Positions 1 through 8,866 of a stretch of DNA of 64,000 bases are shown here, in pieces; position 1 is the stretch's first letter, and the number at the start of each line of letters is the position of its first letter. A program made the translations under genes and the position numbers. The notes beneath the pieces are model-generated. The model was not told the DNA's origin. It did no database searches and saw only the letters and a list, made by a program, of their open reading frames with translations. This DNA is from CALANV01 sp036381615 (GTDB lineage Bacteria > Pseudomonadota > Alphaproteobacteria > CACIAM-22H2). The stretch spans positions 1-64,000 of the forward strand of contig DASVCL010000003.1 of the NCBI GenBank assembly GCA_036381615.1. The letters run 5' to 3'.

Positions 1-2022
1 GTAGCCGTTCAGCCGATCCTCGATGTGGAGCAGCAGGCTGTTGTGCTCCTCGTCGGGGACCACGCTGACGGTGCGGGCGGGCCCGCTCATCTGCGCGGCT
101 ATCGCCTCGAGCGCCTCGCGGTTTGCGAAGAAGCTCCTCTCGCGGACGTCGCGATCGAGCAGGCACTCGACGACCTCGCGCGCGAAGCCCCGCCGCTCCA
201 CCACCTGCATGTACTTCCGGTACGTGATCAGCCGGTGCAGCAGTTTCTCGAGATCGGGGCCTGAGAGCTCGGTCTCTCCGATGCGCACCGCCCGCCACTC
301 GGTCGCGCGGTGGATCAGGTACGCCTCGAGCTCCCGGTCGTCCTTGATGTAGGTCTCCGAGCGTCCCCGCTTCGCGCGGTAGAGCGGCGGCTGCGCGATG
401 TAGATGTGGCCGTGGTCCACGAGCGCCGGCATCTGGCGGTAGAAGAACGTGAGCAGCAGCGTGCGGATGTGCGAGCCGTCGACGTCGGCGTCGGTCATGA
501 TGATGATCTTGTGGTACCGCGCCTTCGCCAGGTCGAAATCCTCGGCACCGATTCCGGTACCGATCGCCGCGATCAGCGTGCCGATTTCGGCCGACGACAG
601 CATTTTGTCAAAACGCGCGCGTTCGACGTTCAGAATCTTGCCCTTGATGGGCAGGATCGCCTGAAACACGCGGTTGCGCCCCTGCTTGGCCGAGCCGCCG
701 GCGCTGTCGCCCTCGACGATGAAGAGCTCGGACCTGGCCGGGTCACGCTCCTGACAGTCGGCGAGCTTGCCGGGCAGCGAGGCCATGTCGAGCGCGCCCT
801 TGCGCCGGGTCAGCTCGCGCGCCTTGCGTGCCGCTTCGCGCGCAGCGGCCGCCTCGATCACCTTGCTGACGATGCGCTTGGCGTCCGCCGGATGCTCCTC
901 GAACCACTGGGTCAGGCGGTCGGCGCAGATGGCCTCCACCACCGGCCGCACTTCGGACGAGACGAGCTTGTCCTTCGTCTGGGACGAAAATTTCGGGTCG
1001 GGAACCTTGACCGACAGCACGCAAGTGAGCCCCTCGCGCGCGTCGTCGCCGGTCAGCGTGACTTTCTCCTTCTTCGCGAGCCCCGTCTCGTTCGCCACGT
1101 TGTTGATCGTGCGGGTCAGTGCCGCGCGGAACCCGGCGAGGTGCGTGCCGCCATCCTTCTGCGGGATGTTGTTGGTGAAGCACAGCATCGTCTCGTGGTA
1201 CGCGTCGGTCCACTCCATCGCGACCTCGACGGTGATGCTTTCGCGCTCGCCGCGGATGTTGATCGCCGGATGGAGCGGAGTCTTGGAGCGGTCGAGATAC
1301 TTGACGAAAGCCTCGATGCCGCCTTGGTAGAACATCTCCACCGTCTTCGCCTCGACGCCGCGCGCATCGGTCAGCACGAGCCTGACGCCCGAGTTGAGAA
1401 AGGCGAGTTCACGCAGACGATGCTCGAGCGTGTCGAAGTCGAACTCCGTCTTGGTGAAGATCTTCGGCGAGGGCAGGAACGTCACGCGCGTGCCACGGCG
1501 CCCCTGCGCGTCGCCGACGACGGCCAGCGGCGCCTCGGGTTCGCCGTTGCGGAAACGCATGAAATGTTCCTTACCGCCGCGCCAGATCGTGAGCTCGAGC
1601 ACTTCCGACAGCGCGTTGACGACCGAGACGCCGACACCGTGCAGGCCGCCCGAAACCTTGTAAGAGTTCTGGTCGAACTTACCACCGGCGTGGAGCTGGG
1701 TCATGATGACCTCCGCCGCCGATACGCCCTCCTCGGGATGGATCTCCGTCGGAATGCCGCGGCCGTTGTCGACGACGGTCACCGAACCGTCCGAGTTGAG
1801 CGTGACGTCGACCTGCGTGCAGTAGCCGGCAAGCGCCTCGTCGATCGAGTTGTCGACGACCTCGTACACCATGTGATGCAGGCCGGAACCGTCATCCGTA
1901 TCGCCGATATACATGCCGGGCCGTTTACGCACGGCATCGAGGCCGCGGAGGACCTTGATCGATTCCGCGCCGTAGCTTTCGGCACCCGCATCGACTTTGG
2001 GTTGGCGAGAGGTATCGTTCAT
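1..2022 (-). CDS. gyrB: DNA gyrase subunit B (3' end outside window)
   Basis: ATP-dependent subunit of the type II topoisomerase that introduces negative supercoils. The frame is open from the ATG at 2022 to the window edge (674 codons; the family is about 800), so the C-terminus is missing. Visible are the GHKL ATPase motif DNSIDEA near residue 57 and GGLHGVGVSVVNALS in the ATP lid. The Toprim residues EGDSAGGSAKQGRN lie near 437 and the metal-binding TDADVDGSHI near 507. These separate GyrB/ParE from other GHKL proteins. GyrB rather than ParE is inferred from the position next to recF and dnaN. The ATG overlaps the recF stop by four bases, so translation is probably coupled. Confidence 0.97.
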   Translation of the reverse strand, partial: MNDTSRQPKVDAGAESYGAESIKVLRGLDAVRKRPGMYIGDTDDGSGLHHMVYEVVDNSIDEALAGYCTQVDVTLNSDGSVTVVDNGRGIPTEIHPEEGVSAAEVIMTQLHAGGKFDQNSYKVSGGLHGVGVSVVNALSEVLELTIWRGGKEHFMRFRNGEPEAPLAVVGDAQGRRGTRVTFLPSPKIFTKTEFDFDTLEHRLRELAFLNSGVRLVLTDARGVEAKTVEMFYQGGIEAFVKYLDRSKTPLHPAINIRGERESITVEVAMEWTDAYHETMLCFTNNIPQKDGGTHLAGFRAALTRTINNVANETGLAKKEKVTLTGDDAREGLTCVLSVKVPDPKFSSQTKDKLVSSEVRPVVEAICADRLTQWFEEHPADAKRIVSKVIEAAAAREAARKARELTRRKGALDMASLPGKLADCQERDPARSELFIVEGDSAGGSAKQGRNRVFQAILPIKGKILNVERARFDKMLSSAEIGTLIAAIGTGIGAEDFDLAKARYHKIIIMTDADVDGSHIRTLLLTFFYRQMPALVDHGHIYIAQPPLYRAKRGRSETYIKDDRELEAYLIHRATEWRAVRIGETELSGPDLEKLLHRLITYRKYMQVVERRGFAREVVECLLDRDVRERSFFANREALEAIAAQMSGPARTVSVVPDEEHNSLLLHIEDRLNGY

Positions 2023-3206
2023 CGTGGTGTCAGCGTCGCATCAAGTACACGGAAGAATTGGGCACGCCCGCGCAAGCCCGCGAAGAGTTCGTCGTCCGTC
2101 CCGGTAAGCCAGGCCTGCGCACCGAGCGCCGCGATCTCGTCGAACAGCGCCGCGCGGCGGGCGCCGTCGAGATGCGCGACGACCTCGTCGAGCAGGAGCA
2201 GCGGCGGCTGGCCGCGCTCGACGATCAGTTCGCGCGCCACGGCCAGAATGATCGACAGCAGGAGCGCCTTCTGCTCGCCGGTCGAGCACTCGGCCGCCGG
2301 ACGGTCCTTGGCGGCGAAGCGGACGGCGAGATCGGCACGGTGCGGCCCGGCACTGGCGCCGCCGAGCTGTGCGTCCGCGCTCCGCGCGCCAGCCAGTGCG
2401 GCCCTGAGCCGCTCCTCGGCGGCGAGCGCCGGCATCTCGGCGAGCCAGTCGTGAACATCTCCGGTCAGCGCAATGGCGGCGCTCGGAAACGGACCGATTC
2501 CTTCCGCCGCGGCACGATCGAGGCGGGCGGCGACCGTTGCGCGGGCGGCGGCGATCGCGATGCCGTGGCGCGCCATGCCGTCCTCCAGCGCGTCGAGCCA
2601 GGCCGGATCGGCCGATCCCTCGGCGAGGAGACGGCTGCGTTCGCGCAGGCAGTGTTCATACGCGGCGACGCGGCCGGCATGCTCGGGATCGAAGCCGAAG
2701 ACGAGGCGGTCGAGGAAACGTCGACGCGCGGACGGCCCTTCGAGAAACAGGCGATCCATGTCGGGCGCGAGCCACACGACGCTGAGAATGGCGGACAGGT
2801 CCTTCTGATGCGCCGCCGTGCCGTCGATGCGCACGCTGCGGCGCTCGCCGCCATCGCCCTCCCGGCCGGTGCCGACCGACCGCATCCCGAGCGACGTCTC
2901 GAGCATTGCCGCGACGGCCCAGGGCCCGCACGACGTGCCGTCGGCCGCGCGACGGTCCGGCTCCGCCAGTTTTGCCCGGCGCAGGCCACGGCCCGGGGCA
3001 AGGAAGGACAGCGCCTCCAGCAGGTTGGTCTTGCCGGCCCCGTTCGGTCCCGTGAGGACGACGGGTTCGCGCCCAATATCGAGACGCAACCGGGCATAGC
3101 AGCGGAAGTCCGACAGCGTCAGCCGCGTGACGGCGGCGATGCCGCGATCCGTTGCGACGTCGCCGGCCGTACCGGGATGTATGGGGCGAGGTGCGAGTCC
3201 TGCCAC
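2019..3206 (-). CDS. recF: DNA replication and repair protein RecF
   Basis: SMC-like ATPase that loads RecA at single-strand gaps with RecO and RecR. Walker A GPNGAGKT is at residues 53-60, the ABC signature STGEQKALL near 305, and Walker B LLLLDEVVAHLD near 335. At 395 aa it is slightly long: about 25 residues precede the usual RLTLSDFRCYARL start. The only start-like codon in frame is GTG at 3206, with a weak upstream G-rich site, so the exact start is uncertain. It lies 13 bases after dnaN and overlaps gyrB by four bases, consistent with a dnaN-recF-gyrB transcript. Confidence 0.96.
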   Translation of the reverse strand: MAGLAPRPIHPGTAGDVATDRGIAAVTRLTLSDFRCYARLRLDIGREPVVLTGPNGAGKTNLLEALSFLAPGRGLRRAKLAEPDRRAADGTSCGPWAVAAMLETSLGMRSVGTGREGDGGERRSVRIDGTAAHQKDLSAILSVVWLAPDMDRLFLEGPSARRRFLDRLVFGFDPEHAGRVAAYEHCLRERSRLLAEGSADPAWLDALEDGMARHGIAIAAARATVAARLDRAAAEGIGPFPSAAIALTGDVHDWLAEMPALAAEERLRAALAGARSADAQLGGASAGPHRADLAVRFAAKDRPAAECSTGEQKALLLSIILAVARELIVERGQPPLLLLDEVVAHLDGARRAALFDEIAALGAQAWLTGTDDELFAGLRGRAQFFRVLDATLTPR

Positions 3207-3219
3207 GTCCGGTCCCGCC

Positions 3220-4338
3220 CTAGACCCGCATCGGCATGAGCACGTAAAGCGCGCTCGTATCGGTCACATCCTGAACAAGTGTCGGCGACGCCGCGTCGGC
3301 CATGGAGAAGCGCGCGCCCTCGCCCTCGATCTGCTGGGCGATGTCGAGCAGATAGCGTGAGTTGAACCCGATCTCGATGGGGGCGCCGGTATAGCGCACC
3401 TCGATCTCCTCGGTCGCGCTTCCGGCATCCGGGCTCGTCGCCGACAGGGTGATCAACCCCTTGCCGATAGCGAGCTTCACGGCGCGCGACTTGTCGGTGG
3501 AAATGGTCGAGACGCGATCCACCGCCGCCGCAAAATCGCGGCAGTTCACCTCGAGCACCTTGTCGTTGTTCGTCGGGATCACGCGCTCGTAGTCCGGGAA
3601 CGTGCCGTCGATCAGCTTCGACGTCAGAATCGCGTTGTCGAAGGCGAAACGGACGCGCGTCTCGGACAGCCCGACCGATACCGAGCCCTGCGTCTCGTCG
3701 AGCAACTTGCGCAGCTCCATCACCGTCTTGCGCGGGACGATCACGCCGGGGATTTTCTCGGCGCCTGCGGGCAGCGCCATCTCCATGCGCGCGAGCCGGT
3801 GCCCGTCCGTCGCGACCGCGCGCAGGACCGGCAGGCCGTTGCTCTGCCCCGCATGAAAATAGATGCCATTCAGGTAGTAGCGCGTCTCCTCGGTCGAGAT
3901 CGCAAACCGCGTGCGGTCGATCATGCCGCGCAGATCGGCCGCCGAAAGCTCGAAGCCGTGCTGCAGCTCGCCGCCCGCCATCTTCGGGAAATCTTCGGCC
4001 GGAAGCGCGGCAAGGGCGAAGGTCGAGCGCCCGGCCCGCAGCGTCACCTGGCCCTTGTCCCCGGCGGCTTCGAGGCCGATCTGGCTGCCCTCGGGCAGCT
4101 TGCGCACGATGTCGTAAAGGGTGTGTGCCTGCACCGTCGTCATGCCGGTGCGGCTGACCTCGGCGGGGACGCTCTCGACGATGGCAATGTCCATGTCGGT
4201 CGCGGTCAGCGACAGCTTGTCCTTGGCGGCCTCGATCAGCACGTTCGCAAGGATCGGAATGGTATTGCGGCGCTCCACGACGCTCTGCACGTGGCCCAGG
4301 GCCTTGAGGAGCGCGGTGCGTTCGATCGTCAATTTCAT
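3220..4338 (-). CDS. dnaN: DNA polymerase III beta subunit (sliding clamp)
   Basis: Ring-shaped processivity clamp for DNA polymerase III. The 372 aa length is normal. The protein starts MKLTIERTALLKALGHVQSV and ends LYVLMPMRV, the classic clamp C-terminus, and shows the three repeated clamp folds (for example RNTIPILANVLIEA in domain I). ATG at 4338 is preceded on the minus strand by AAGGA. A promoter with an extended -10 is visible at 4475-4502. In many bacteria dnaN directly follows dnaA; here a peptidase gene and its probable terminator separate them, so dnaN likely has its own transcription start. Confidence 0.98.
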   Translation of the reverse strand: MKLTIERTALLKALGHVQSVVERRNTIPILANVLIEAAKDKLSLTATDMDIAIVESVPAEVSRTGMTTVQAHTLYDIVRKLPEGSQIGLEAAGDKGQVTLRAGRSTFALAALPAEDFPKMAGGELQHGFELSAADLRGMIDRTRFAISTEETRYYLNGIYFHAGQSNGLPVLRAVATDGHRLARMEMALPAGAEKIPGVIVPRKTVMELRKLLDETQGSVSVGLSETRVRFAFDNAILTSKLIDGTFPDYERVIPTNNDKVLEVNCRDFAAAVDRVSTISTDKSRAVKLAIGKGLITLSATSPDAGSATEEIEVRYTGAPIEIGFNSRYLLDIAQQIEGEGARFSMADAASPTLVQDVTDTSALYVLMPMRV

Positions 4339-4474
4339 GGCGCTGAGTGACGTCCTTTTGGTTGTAGAGGGCCCCGGTCATCCGGCTGCCCGGCGGGCTT
4401 CCGGACCCCCCGGAAACCGCCCCCCGCACGGCCGCCGGCGGACGCATCCGGCTCGGCCTTCCGACAGGAGTGTC

Positions 4475-4502
4475 AGTATACCAGAAGGGATTGAAATTTA
4501 AA
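4475..4502 (-). promoter_or_regulatory. Putative dnaN promoter
   Basis: On the minus strand a TATACT box (4480-4475) is preceded by TG one base upstream, making an extended -10. A weak TTTAAA -35 candidate at 4497-4502 is 16 bases away. It lies about 137 bases before the dnaN ATG and just after the probable pcp terminator, so it would re-initiate transcription for dnaN-recF-gyrB. Seen by eye only; start-site mapping would confirm it. Confidence 0.4.
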
Positions 4503-4532
4503 CGGATTTCCACGTCATAAGGTGGGAAATCC
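4494..4532 (-). terminator. Probable rho-independent terminator of pcp
   Basis: Inverted repeat GGATTTCCCAC / GTGGAAATCC (4522-4532 with 4504-4513, one bulged base, 8-base loop), followed on the minus strand by GTTTAAATTT. It starts 11 bases after the pcp stop. The T stretch is interrupted, so termination may be partial. Confidence 0.5.
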
Positions 4533-4542
4533 GGGGCCGTTT

Positions 4543-5229
4543 TCAAGGGGTTGAGCGCGCCCTCGGGCGGGGTTTGGCGAGGCTCGTCTCAAGCACAATT
4601 TCGACGGCACGGCGAAGCGTGGGGAACTCCATCGATGCGAGGCGGCCAAGCTCGTGTTCGCCGCCGCGCGCCAGCATCTCGGCGACCTGCGCCCGCAGAT
4701 ACGGCAGATGAACGAAGCCGCACGGAACGCGGGGCGAGGTCGCCCGCAGAAAACGGTACATGGCGGCGTTGCAGAGGTACGTGCCCGCGGTGCTCGACAG
4801 CCGGGCGGGGATACCGTGACTGAGCAACGCCTGCCGGATGCGCGGCAGGTCGAGCCGCGACCACAGCGCCGGCCCGGCCCGCGGATCGAGCGCCTCCGCC
4901 TCGACGAGACGGCCGGCGTTGTCCGGGATCTCGAAGGCGGCGAGGTTGAGCGCGACCCGCTCCAGACGAATGACGGGCTCGCCCGCCGCAAGGCCCAGAT
5001 TGACGATGACGAGCGGGTCGACTTCGTCCAGGACCGCGGCGATCGCGTCATCGAGGCGCGCGAAATCGACCGGCAGGATGCGGCCGACGATTTCGACGCC
5101 ACCGACGACCGCGCCGTCGAGCCGCCGCGCCAGTTCGGCAGAGGGGTTCAGGCAGTGCCCGGCAAACGGCTCGAAGCCGGTCACGAGGGCGACCCCGGAT
5201 CGCCGCCGCTTGCGCCGGGCCGAACTCAT
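4543..5229 (-). CDS. pcp: Pyrrolidone-carboxylate (pyroglutamyl) peptidase, C15 family
   Basis: Cytoplasmic cysteine peptidase that removes N-terminal pyroglutamate. The 228 aa length fits the family (about 210-220). N-terminal VTGFEPFAGHCLNPS is the family signature. The catalytic triad is readable: Glu90 in RLERVALNL, Cys153 in STAGTYLCNAAMY and His174 in GFVHLPYLR. It lies between dnaA (71 bases upstream) and dnaN, an unusual place. The basic N-terminus (ARRKRRR) and basic C-terminal tail are extra to the core fold. No replication role is implied; read-through from dnaA is possible. Confidence 0.92.
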   Translation of the reverse strand: MSSARRKRRRSGVALVTGFEPFAGHCLNPSAELARRLDGAVVGGVEIVGRILPVDFARLDDAIAAVLDEVDPLVIVNLGLAAGEPVIRLERVALNLAAFEIPDNAGRLVEAEALDPRAGPALWSRLDLPRIRQALLSHGIPARLSSTAGTYLCNAAMYRFLRATSPRVPCGFVHLPYLRAQVAEMLARGGEHELGRLASMEFPTLRRAVEIVLETSLAKPRPRARSTP

Positions 5230-5300
5230 CGGCGTCCGTCAACGGCGGGGTTGGCGTCGGCCATTCGGAGGAACCGGAGCGGGCCGACGCCCTTCCCGGC

Positions 5301-6722
5301 TCATGCCTCGAGCATGCGACGGAGGAGCTCAATGTCCTCCGAGAAGCTCTGGTCGGTCGCGCGCAACTCCTCGATCTTGCGAACGGCGTGCATCACCGTC
5401 GTGTGATCGCGGCCGCCGAATTTGCGGCCGATTTCCGGCAGCGAGCGCGACGTCAGCTGCTTGGCGAGATACATCGCAACCTGCCGTGGACGCGCCACCG
5501 CCCGGGCGCGCCGCGGGCTGTGCATGTCGGCGAGGCGGATCGAGTAGTGCTCCGCAACGCGCTTCTGGATTTCCTCGATCGTCACGCGGCGGTCATTGGC
5601 GCGCAGAAGATCGTGAAGGACCTCCTGTGCGCTCTCGAGCGTGATCGGGCGGCCGACGAGCTGGGCGTGCGCCACGATGCGGTTCAGCGCGCCCTCGAGC
5701 TCACGGATGTTCGAGGTAATCTTGTGCGCCAGGAACTCCAGCACCTTCGGCGGCACGACGACGCCGAGCTGTTCCGACTTCGACTGCAGGATGCCGAGCC
5801 GAAGCTCGTAAGTGGTCGGATGGATGTCGGCGACCAGCCCCCAACCGAGACGCGAACGCACCCGCTCCTCAAGCCCCTCGAGATCGGTCGGGCTCTTGTC
5901 GGCGGAGAGGACGATCTGGCGGTTCTGGTCCACCAGCGCGTTGAACGTGTGAAAGAATTCTTCCTGGGTGGAGTCTTTTCCGCTGATGAACTGGACGTCG
6001 TCGATCATCAGGACGTCGACAGAACGGAACTGTTCCTTGAACGCCATCGTGTCCTTGAAGCGCAGCGCCCGGATGAACTGGTACATGAACTTCTCGGCCG
6101 AGAGATAGATCACCCGGCGCTGCGGATGCCTTCTGCGGATGTGCCAGGCAATCGCGTGCATGAGGTGGGTCTTGCCGAGACCGACGCCGCCATAGAGGAA
6201 CAGCGGATTGAACGGCACCTTCGCCTCATCCGCGACGCGACGCGCGGCCGCCGTCGCGAACTCGTTCGACTTGCCGACGACCCAGTTCTCGAACGTGAAA
6301 CGCGGATCGAGCGGCGCACCGAAATCCTCGCGATCCTCGGACGTCGCCGCCGGAGCGATCTCGAGCTGCGGCGAAGTGCGCGGTGCGATCTGCGTCACGG
6401 GACGGCCGCCGCGCACGGCTTCGAGACGACCCCCGGCCGACGGTTCGGCGCGCGGCGGGCTCGCCTGCACGACGATCTCGACGCTCCGGACCGCTCGGTT
6501 TTCCATGCTCCAAAGTGCCCGGATGCGATCCGCATAATGCGACCGCACCCAATCCCGCATGAAACGGGTCGGGACGGCGATTTTGATCTCGCCGCGGTCG
6601 ATTGAAACGAGTGTCAGTGGTTTCAGCCAGCTCTTGAACGCGGCTTCGCCGAACTCTGCCTTGAGCTTACCGCGGATACGCGCCCATTGCGCGTCGATCG
6701 ACGTATCCGTTTCCTGCGCCAT
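5301..6722 (-). CDS. dnaA: Chromosomal replication initiator protein DnaA
   Basis: AAA+ protein that binds DnaA boxes and melts the origin. Domain I (residues 1-85) contains FKSWLKPL. A variable linker covers about 86-140. Walker A GGVGLGKT is at 178-185, Walker B VLMIDDVQFI lies in the middle, and domain IV carries the DNA-binding signature GGRDHTTVMHAVRKIEEL near the C-terminus. The 473 aa length is normal. The ATG at 6722 is only three bases after the rhodanese stop, so dnaA is probably co-transcribed with that gene. Confidence 0.98.
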   Translation of the reverse strand: MAQETDTSIDAQWARIRGKLKAEFGEAAFKSWLKPLTLVSIDRGEIKIAVPTRFMRDWVRSHYADRIRALWSMENRAVRSVEIVVQASPPRAEPSAGGRLEAVRGGRPVTQIAPRTSPQLEIAPAATSEDREDFGAPLDPRFTFENWVVGKSNEFATAAARRVADEAKVPFNPLFLYGGVGLGKTHLMHAIAWHIRRRHPQRRVIYLSAEKFMYQFIRALRFKDTMAFKEQFRSVDVLMIDDVQFISGKDSTQEEFFHTFNALVDQNRQIVLSADKSPTDLEGLEERVRSRLGWGLVADIHPTTYELRLGILQSKSEQLGVVVPPKVLEFLAHKITSNIRELEGALNRIVAHAQLVGRPITLESAQEVLHDLLRANDRRVTIEEIQKRVAEHYSIRLADMHSPRRARAVARPRQVAMYLAKQLTSRSLPEIGRKFGGRDHTTVMHAVRKIEELRATDQSFSEDIELLRRMLEA

Positions 6723-6725
6723 CGT

Positions 6726-7175
6726 TCAGTCCTGCGTCCAAGGCAGTCCGGCTGCCTTCCAGCCCGAGACCGCACCCCGATGCCGGGCGGAATCGTGCGG
6801 TCCCTCAAATCCACCGGTCAGATTGTAACAACGACGATATCCGCGCGCCGTCATGGCGATCGCCGCGGCCTTCGAGCGGCCACCCGAACGGCAAATGAAT
6901 ATCATGGGAGCGGTCTTCGGCACGCCGGTCGCCTCGAGCTGCATCGCGAAATTCGGATTGTCGATCATGCGCGGAGTGGGATCGACAGTCCAGTTCTGCC
7001 AGGGTATGCGCACGGGTTGTTTGCGGATCGAAGAAAGATCGGGCAGACCGACGAACGACCACTCGGGCTGGGAGCGAACATCGACGAGAACGGCGTCCGC
7101 ATCGCTTGACAGCAGGCTCCATGCCTCCTGCGGCGAAAGATCGCCCGCATACCCGCCCGTCGTTTCACCCGCCAT
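6726..7175 (-). CDS. Rhodanese-like sulfurtransferase domain protein
   Basis: Single rhodanese domain, 149 aa from the chosen ATG at 7175. The catalytic loop CRSGGRS (Cys95) is intact, so persulfide transfer is plausible. VLVDVRSQPEWSFVGLPDL is the typical N-terminal half. An in-frame ATG at 7247 would add 24 residues unlike the family; AGAGGGG-like purines before 7175 favour the shorter start. It ends three bases before dnaA. Such rhodaneses occur next to many unrelated genes; substrate and link to replication are unknown. Confidence 0.85.
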   Translation of the reverse strand: MAGETTGGYAGDLSPQEAWSLLSSDADAVLVDVRSQPEWSFVGLPDLSSIRKQPVRIPWQNWTVDPTPRMIDNPNFAMQLEATGVPKTAPMIFICRSGGRSKAAAIAMTARGYRRCYNLTGGFEGPHDSARHRGAVSGWKAAGLPWTQD

Positions 7176-7611
7176 CGTCTCGCCGCCCCTCTGCTGCGCC
7201 GCCGTGTTCTTTCGTCGCGTACGGCTGCAACATCCCCTAGCACTCACACCCTAACGACTCATTTCTCCGTCGCTCGTCTCCCAACACCTTCGGCATCGGG
7301 CACGAGCCCCCAGCGAGGACAATACGAAGACCGATTTCGCCCCCGAAACGCCTGACCCTGCTTTTTTCGTCGTGTGTCAGAGATGACGACCGTCACTTGT
7401 GCCTCCGAAATATTGGTTTCGACGATCGTCAAACGCGACTCTAGTCACCCCTCGCAGGATGCGCAACATGATCGAACGGGGAACATGAAAGAATCGTGAG
7501 CCATCGTTGCGTGCACGCCACGATATGCATGTGTGATCGAGAAACTCGTCTAGATTTTCGGAAACTTGGGGCCGCGCGCATCAACCGATGCGCGCACTGC
7601 ACAAAAACCAA
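7176..7611. other. Gene-free region upstream of the rhodanese-dnaA unit
   Basis: About 436 bases between the rhodanese start and the rpsT terminator, less GC-rich than its surroundings. I find no credible ORF and no cluster of TTATCCACA-type DnaA boxes, so there is no support for an origin here. Two palindromic 11-mers (7385-7395 and 7421-7431) and a perfect 9-bp hairpin (GCGCGCATC at 7574-7582 with 7587-7595, loop AACC) are present. The promoter of the rhodanese-dnaA unit must lie here or further upstream, but no strong -35/-10 pair stands out. Confidence 0.6.
7385..7431. repeat. Two copies of GACGAYCGTCA, 36 bases apart
   Basis: GACGACCGTCA (7385-7395) and GACGATCGTCA (7421-7431) differ at one base, and each is (nearly) self-complementary. 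Placed upstream of the rhodanese-dnaA genes, they could be a regulator's paired sites. No known regulator is assigned. Confidence 0.4.
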
Positions 7612-7661
7612 GGAGCAAAAAAGAGAACCGCCCGCGCACCTCGCGGCGCGCGGGCGGTTCT
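7612..7661 (-). terminator. Rho-independent terminator of rpsT
   Basis: Perfect 14-bp stem (7648-7661 with 7624-7637, 10-base loop), followed on the minus strand by CTCTTTTTTGC. It begins about 33 bases after the rpsT stop. One of the clearest terminators in the window. Confidence 0.9.
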
Positions 7662-7694
7662 TAAATCTACCGCCGCGACTTCTAGTCTCGGCGA

Positions 7695-7955
7695 CTAAAG
7701 CGCCTTGATGCGCGCGGAAAGACGCGACAGCTTGCGTGCAACAAGGTTCTTGTGCACGACCTTCTTTCCGACGCCGCGCATCAGCACCGGCTGTGCGGCG
7801 CGCAAAGCTTCCCGTGCCTCGTCCTTGTTGCCGCTGGCGATCGCCGTTTCGACCTTCTTCAGATAGGTCTTGATGCGCGACCTGCGTGCGCGATTGATCG
7901 CCGCGCGCCGTTCCGCCTGACGCGCATTCTTGCGCGCGGATTTCGTCTTGGCCAT
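7695..7955 (-). CDS. rpsT: 30S ribosomal protein S20
   Basis: Small basic protein binding 16S rRNA early in 30S assembly. From ATG 7955 it is 86 aa, the normal S20 length, starting MAKTKSARKNARQAERR and ending LSRLSARIKAL. The frame is open a further 72 codons upstream, but that extension overlaps the enoyl-CoA hydratase and is not S20-like. It stands alone between ech and the dnaA region, with its own strong terminator, as commonly seen upstream of dnaA in alphaproteobacteria. Confidence 0.98.
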   Translation of the reverse strand: MAKTKSARKNARQAERRAAINRARRSRIKTYLKKVETAIASGNKDEAREALRAAQPVLMRGVGKKVVHKNLVARKLSRLSARIKAL

Positions 7956-8040
7956 TGCCGTCCCGATCCGTCCGATTGTCGAGAAAGCGCGTTTATAGCC
8001 CCGGCATGCCGGGGCGTCAACGGCGCGCCCCTGCGACGGT

Positions 8041-8817
8041 TTACCTGTGCTTGAACTGCGGCTGGCGCTTTTCGACGAACGCGGCCATCCCCTCCTTCTG
8101 ATCCTCGAGGGCGAACGTCGAATGGAACAGCCGACGCTCGAACCTGACGCCTTCGGAAAGGGTGGTCTCATAGGCCCGGTTGACCGATTCCTTGATCATC
8201 ATCACGACCGGGCGGGACATCTCGGCGATCCGCTGTGCGGTCTTGACGGCCTCTTCGACGAGGTCGGCGGCGGGGACCACGCGGCTCACGAGCCCGGCAC
8301 GTTCGGCCTCCGCCGCATCCATCATGCGGCCGGTCAAGCACATCTCCATGGCCTTGGATTTGCCGACGAAACGCGTCAGGCGCTGCGTGCCGCCCGCCCC
8401 GGGAATCGTGCCGAGGGTGATCTCCGGCTGCCCGAATTTCGCCGTGTCGGCGGCCAGGATGAAGTCGCACATCATCGCGACCTCGCAGCCGCCGCCCAGC
8501 GCATACCCGGCGACAGCGGCGATGATCGGCTTGCGGCACGTCGTGATCCGCTCCCATCCGTTGGTGATGAAGTCACGCAGATACGCATCCATGTACGTCT
8601 GGTCCTTCATCTCCTTGATATCGGCGCCGGCGGCGAAAGCCTTCTCGCTGCCGGTAATCACCACCGCACCGATATTGTCGTCCGCCTCGAACGCGTCCAG
8701 TGCCGCCCCAAGCTCCGTCACCAGCGGCGTCGACAGAGCGTTCAACGCCTTCGGTCGGTTGAGCGTGATCAGGCCGACGCGGCCGCGGGTTTCAACCAGA
8801 ATGTTCTGGTAAGCCAT
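8041..8817 (-). CDS. Enoyl-CoA hydratase/isomerase family protein
   Basis: Crotonase-fold enzyme, 258 aa, probably hydrating 2-enoyl-CoA in fatty acid or amino acid breakdown. The oxyanion-hole segment AFAAGADIKEM and the second active-site region GYALGGGCEVAMMCD are present. Both catalytic glutamates of true hydratases are visible (in GGGCEVA and in FGQPEITLGTIPG). The conserved IPGAGGTQRL follows. Closest in type to short-chain hydratases (PaaF/EchA), but substrate cannot be told from sequence. It lies upstream of rpsT, an arrangement common in Rhodospirillales. Confidence 0.93.
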   Translation of the reverse strand: MAYQNILVETRGRVGLITLNRPKALNALSTPLVTELGAALDAFEADDNIGAVVITGSEKAFAAGADIKEMKDQTYMDAYLRDFITNGWERITTCRKPIIAAVAGYALGGGCEVAMMCDFILAADTAKFGQPEITLGTIPGAGGTQRLTRFVGKSKAMEMCLTGRMMDAAEAERAGLVSRVVPAADLVEEAVKTAQRIAEMSRPVVMMIKESVNRAYETTLSEGVRFERRLFHSTFALEDQKEGMAAFVEKRQPQFKHR

Positions 8818-8866
8818 CGATTGTCTCCAGCCGTTGATTCCCGGTTTCGGAATGCGTCGCCGGCTT

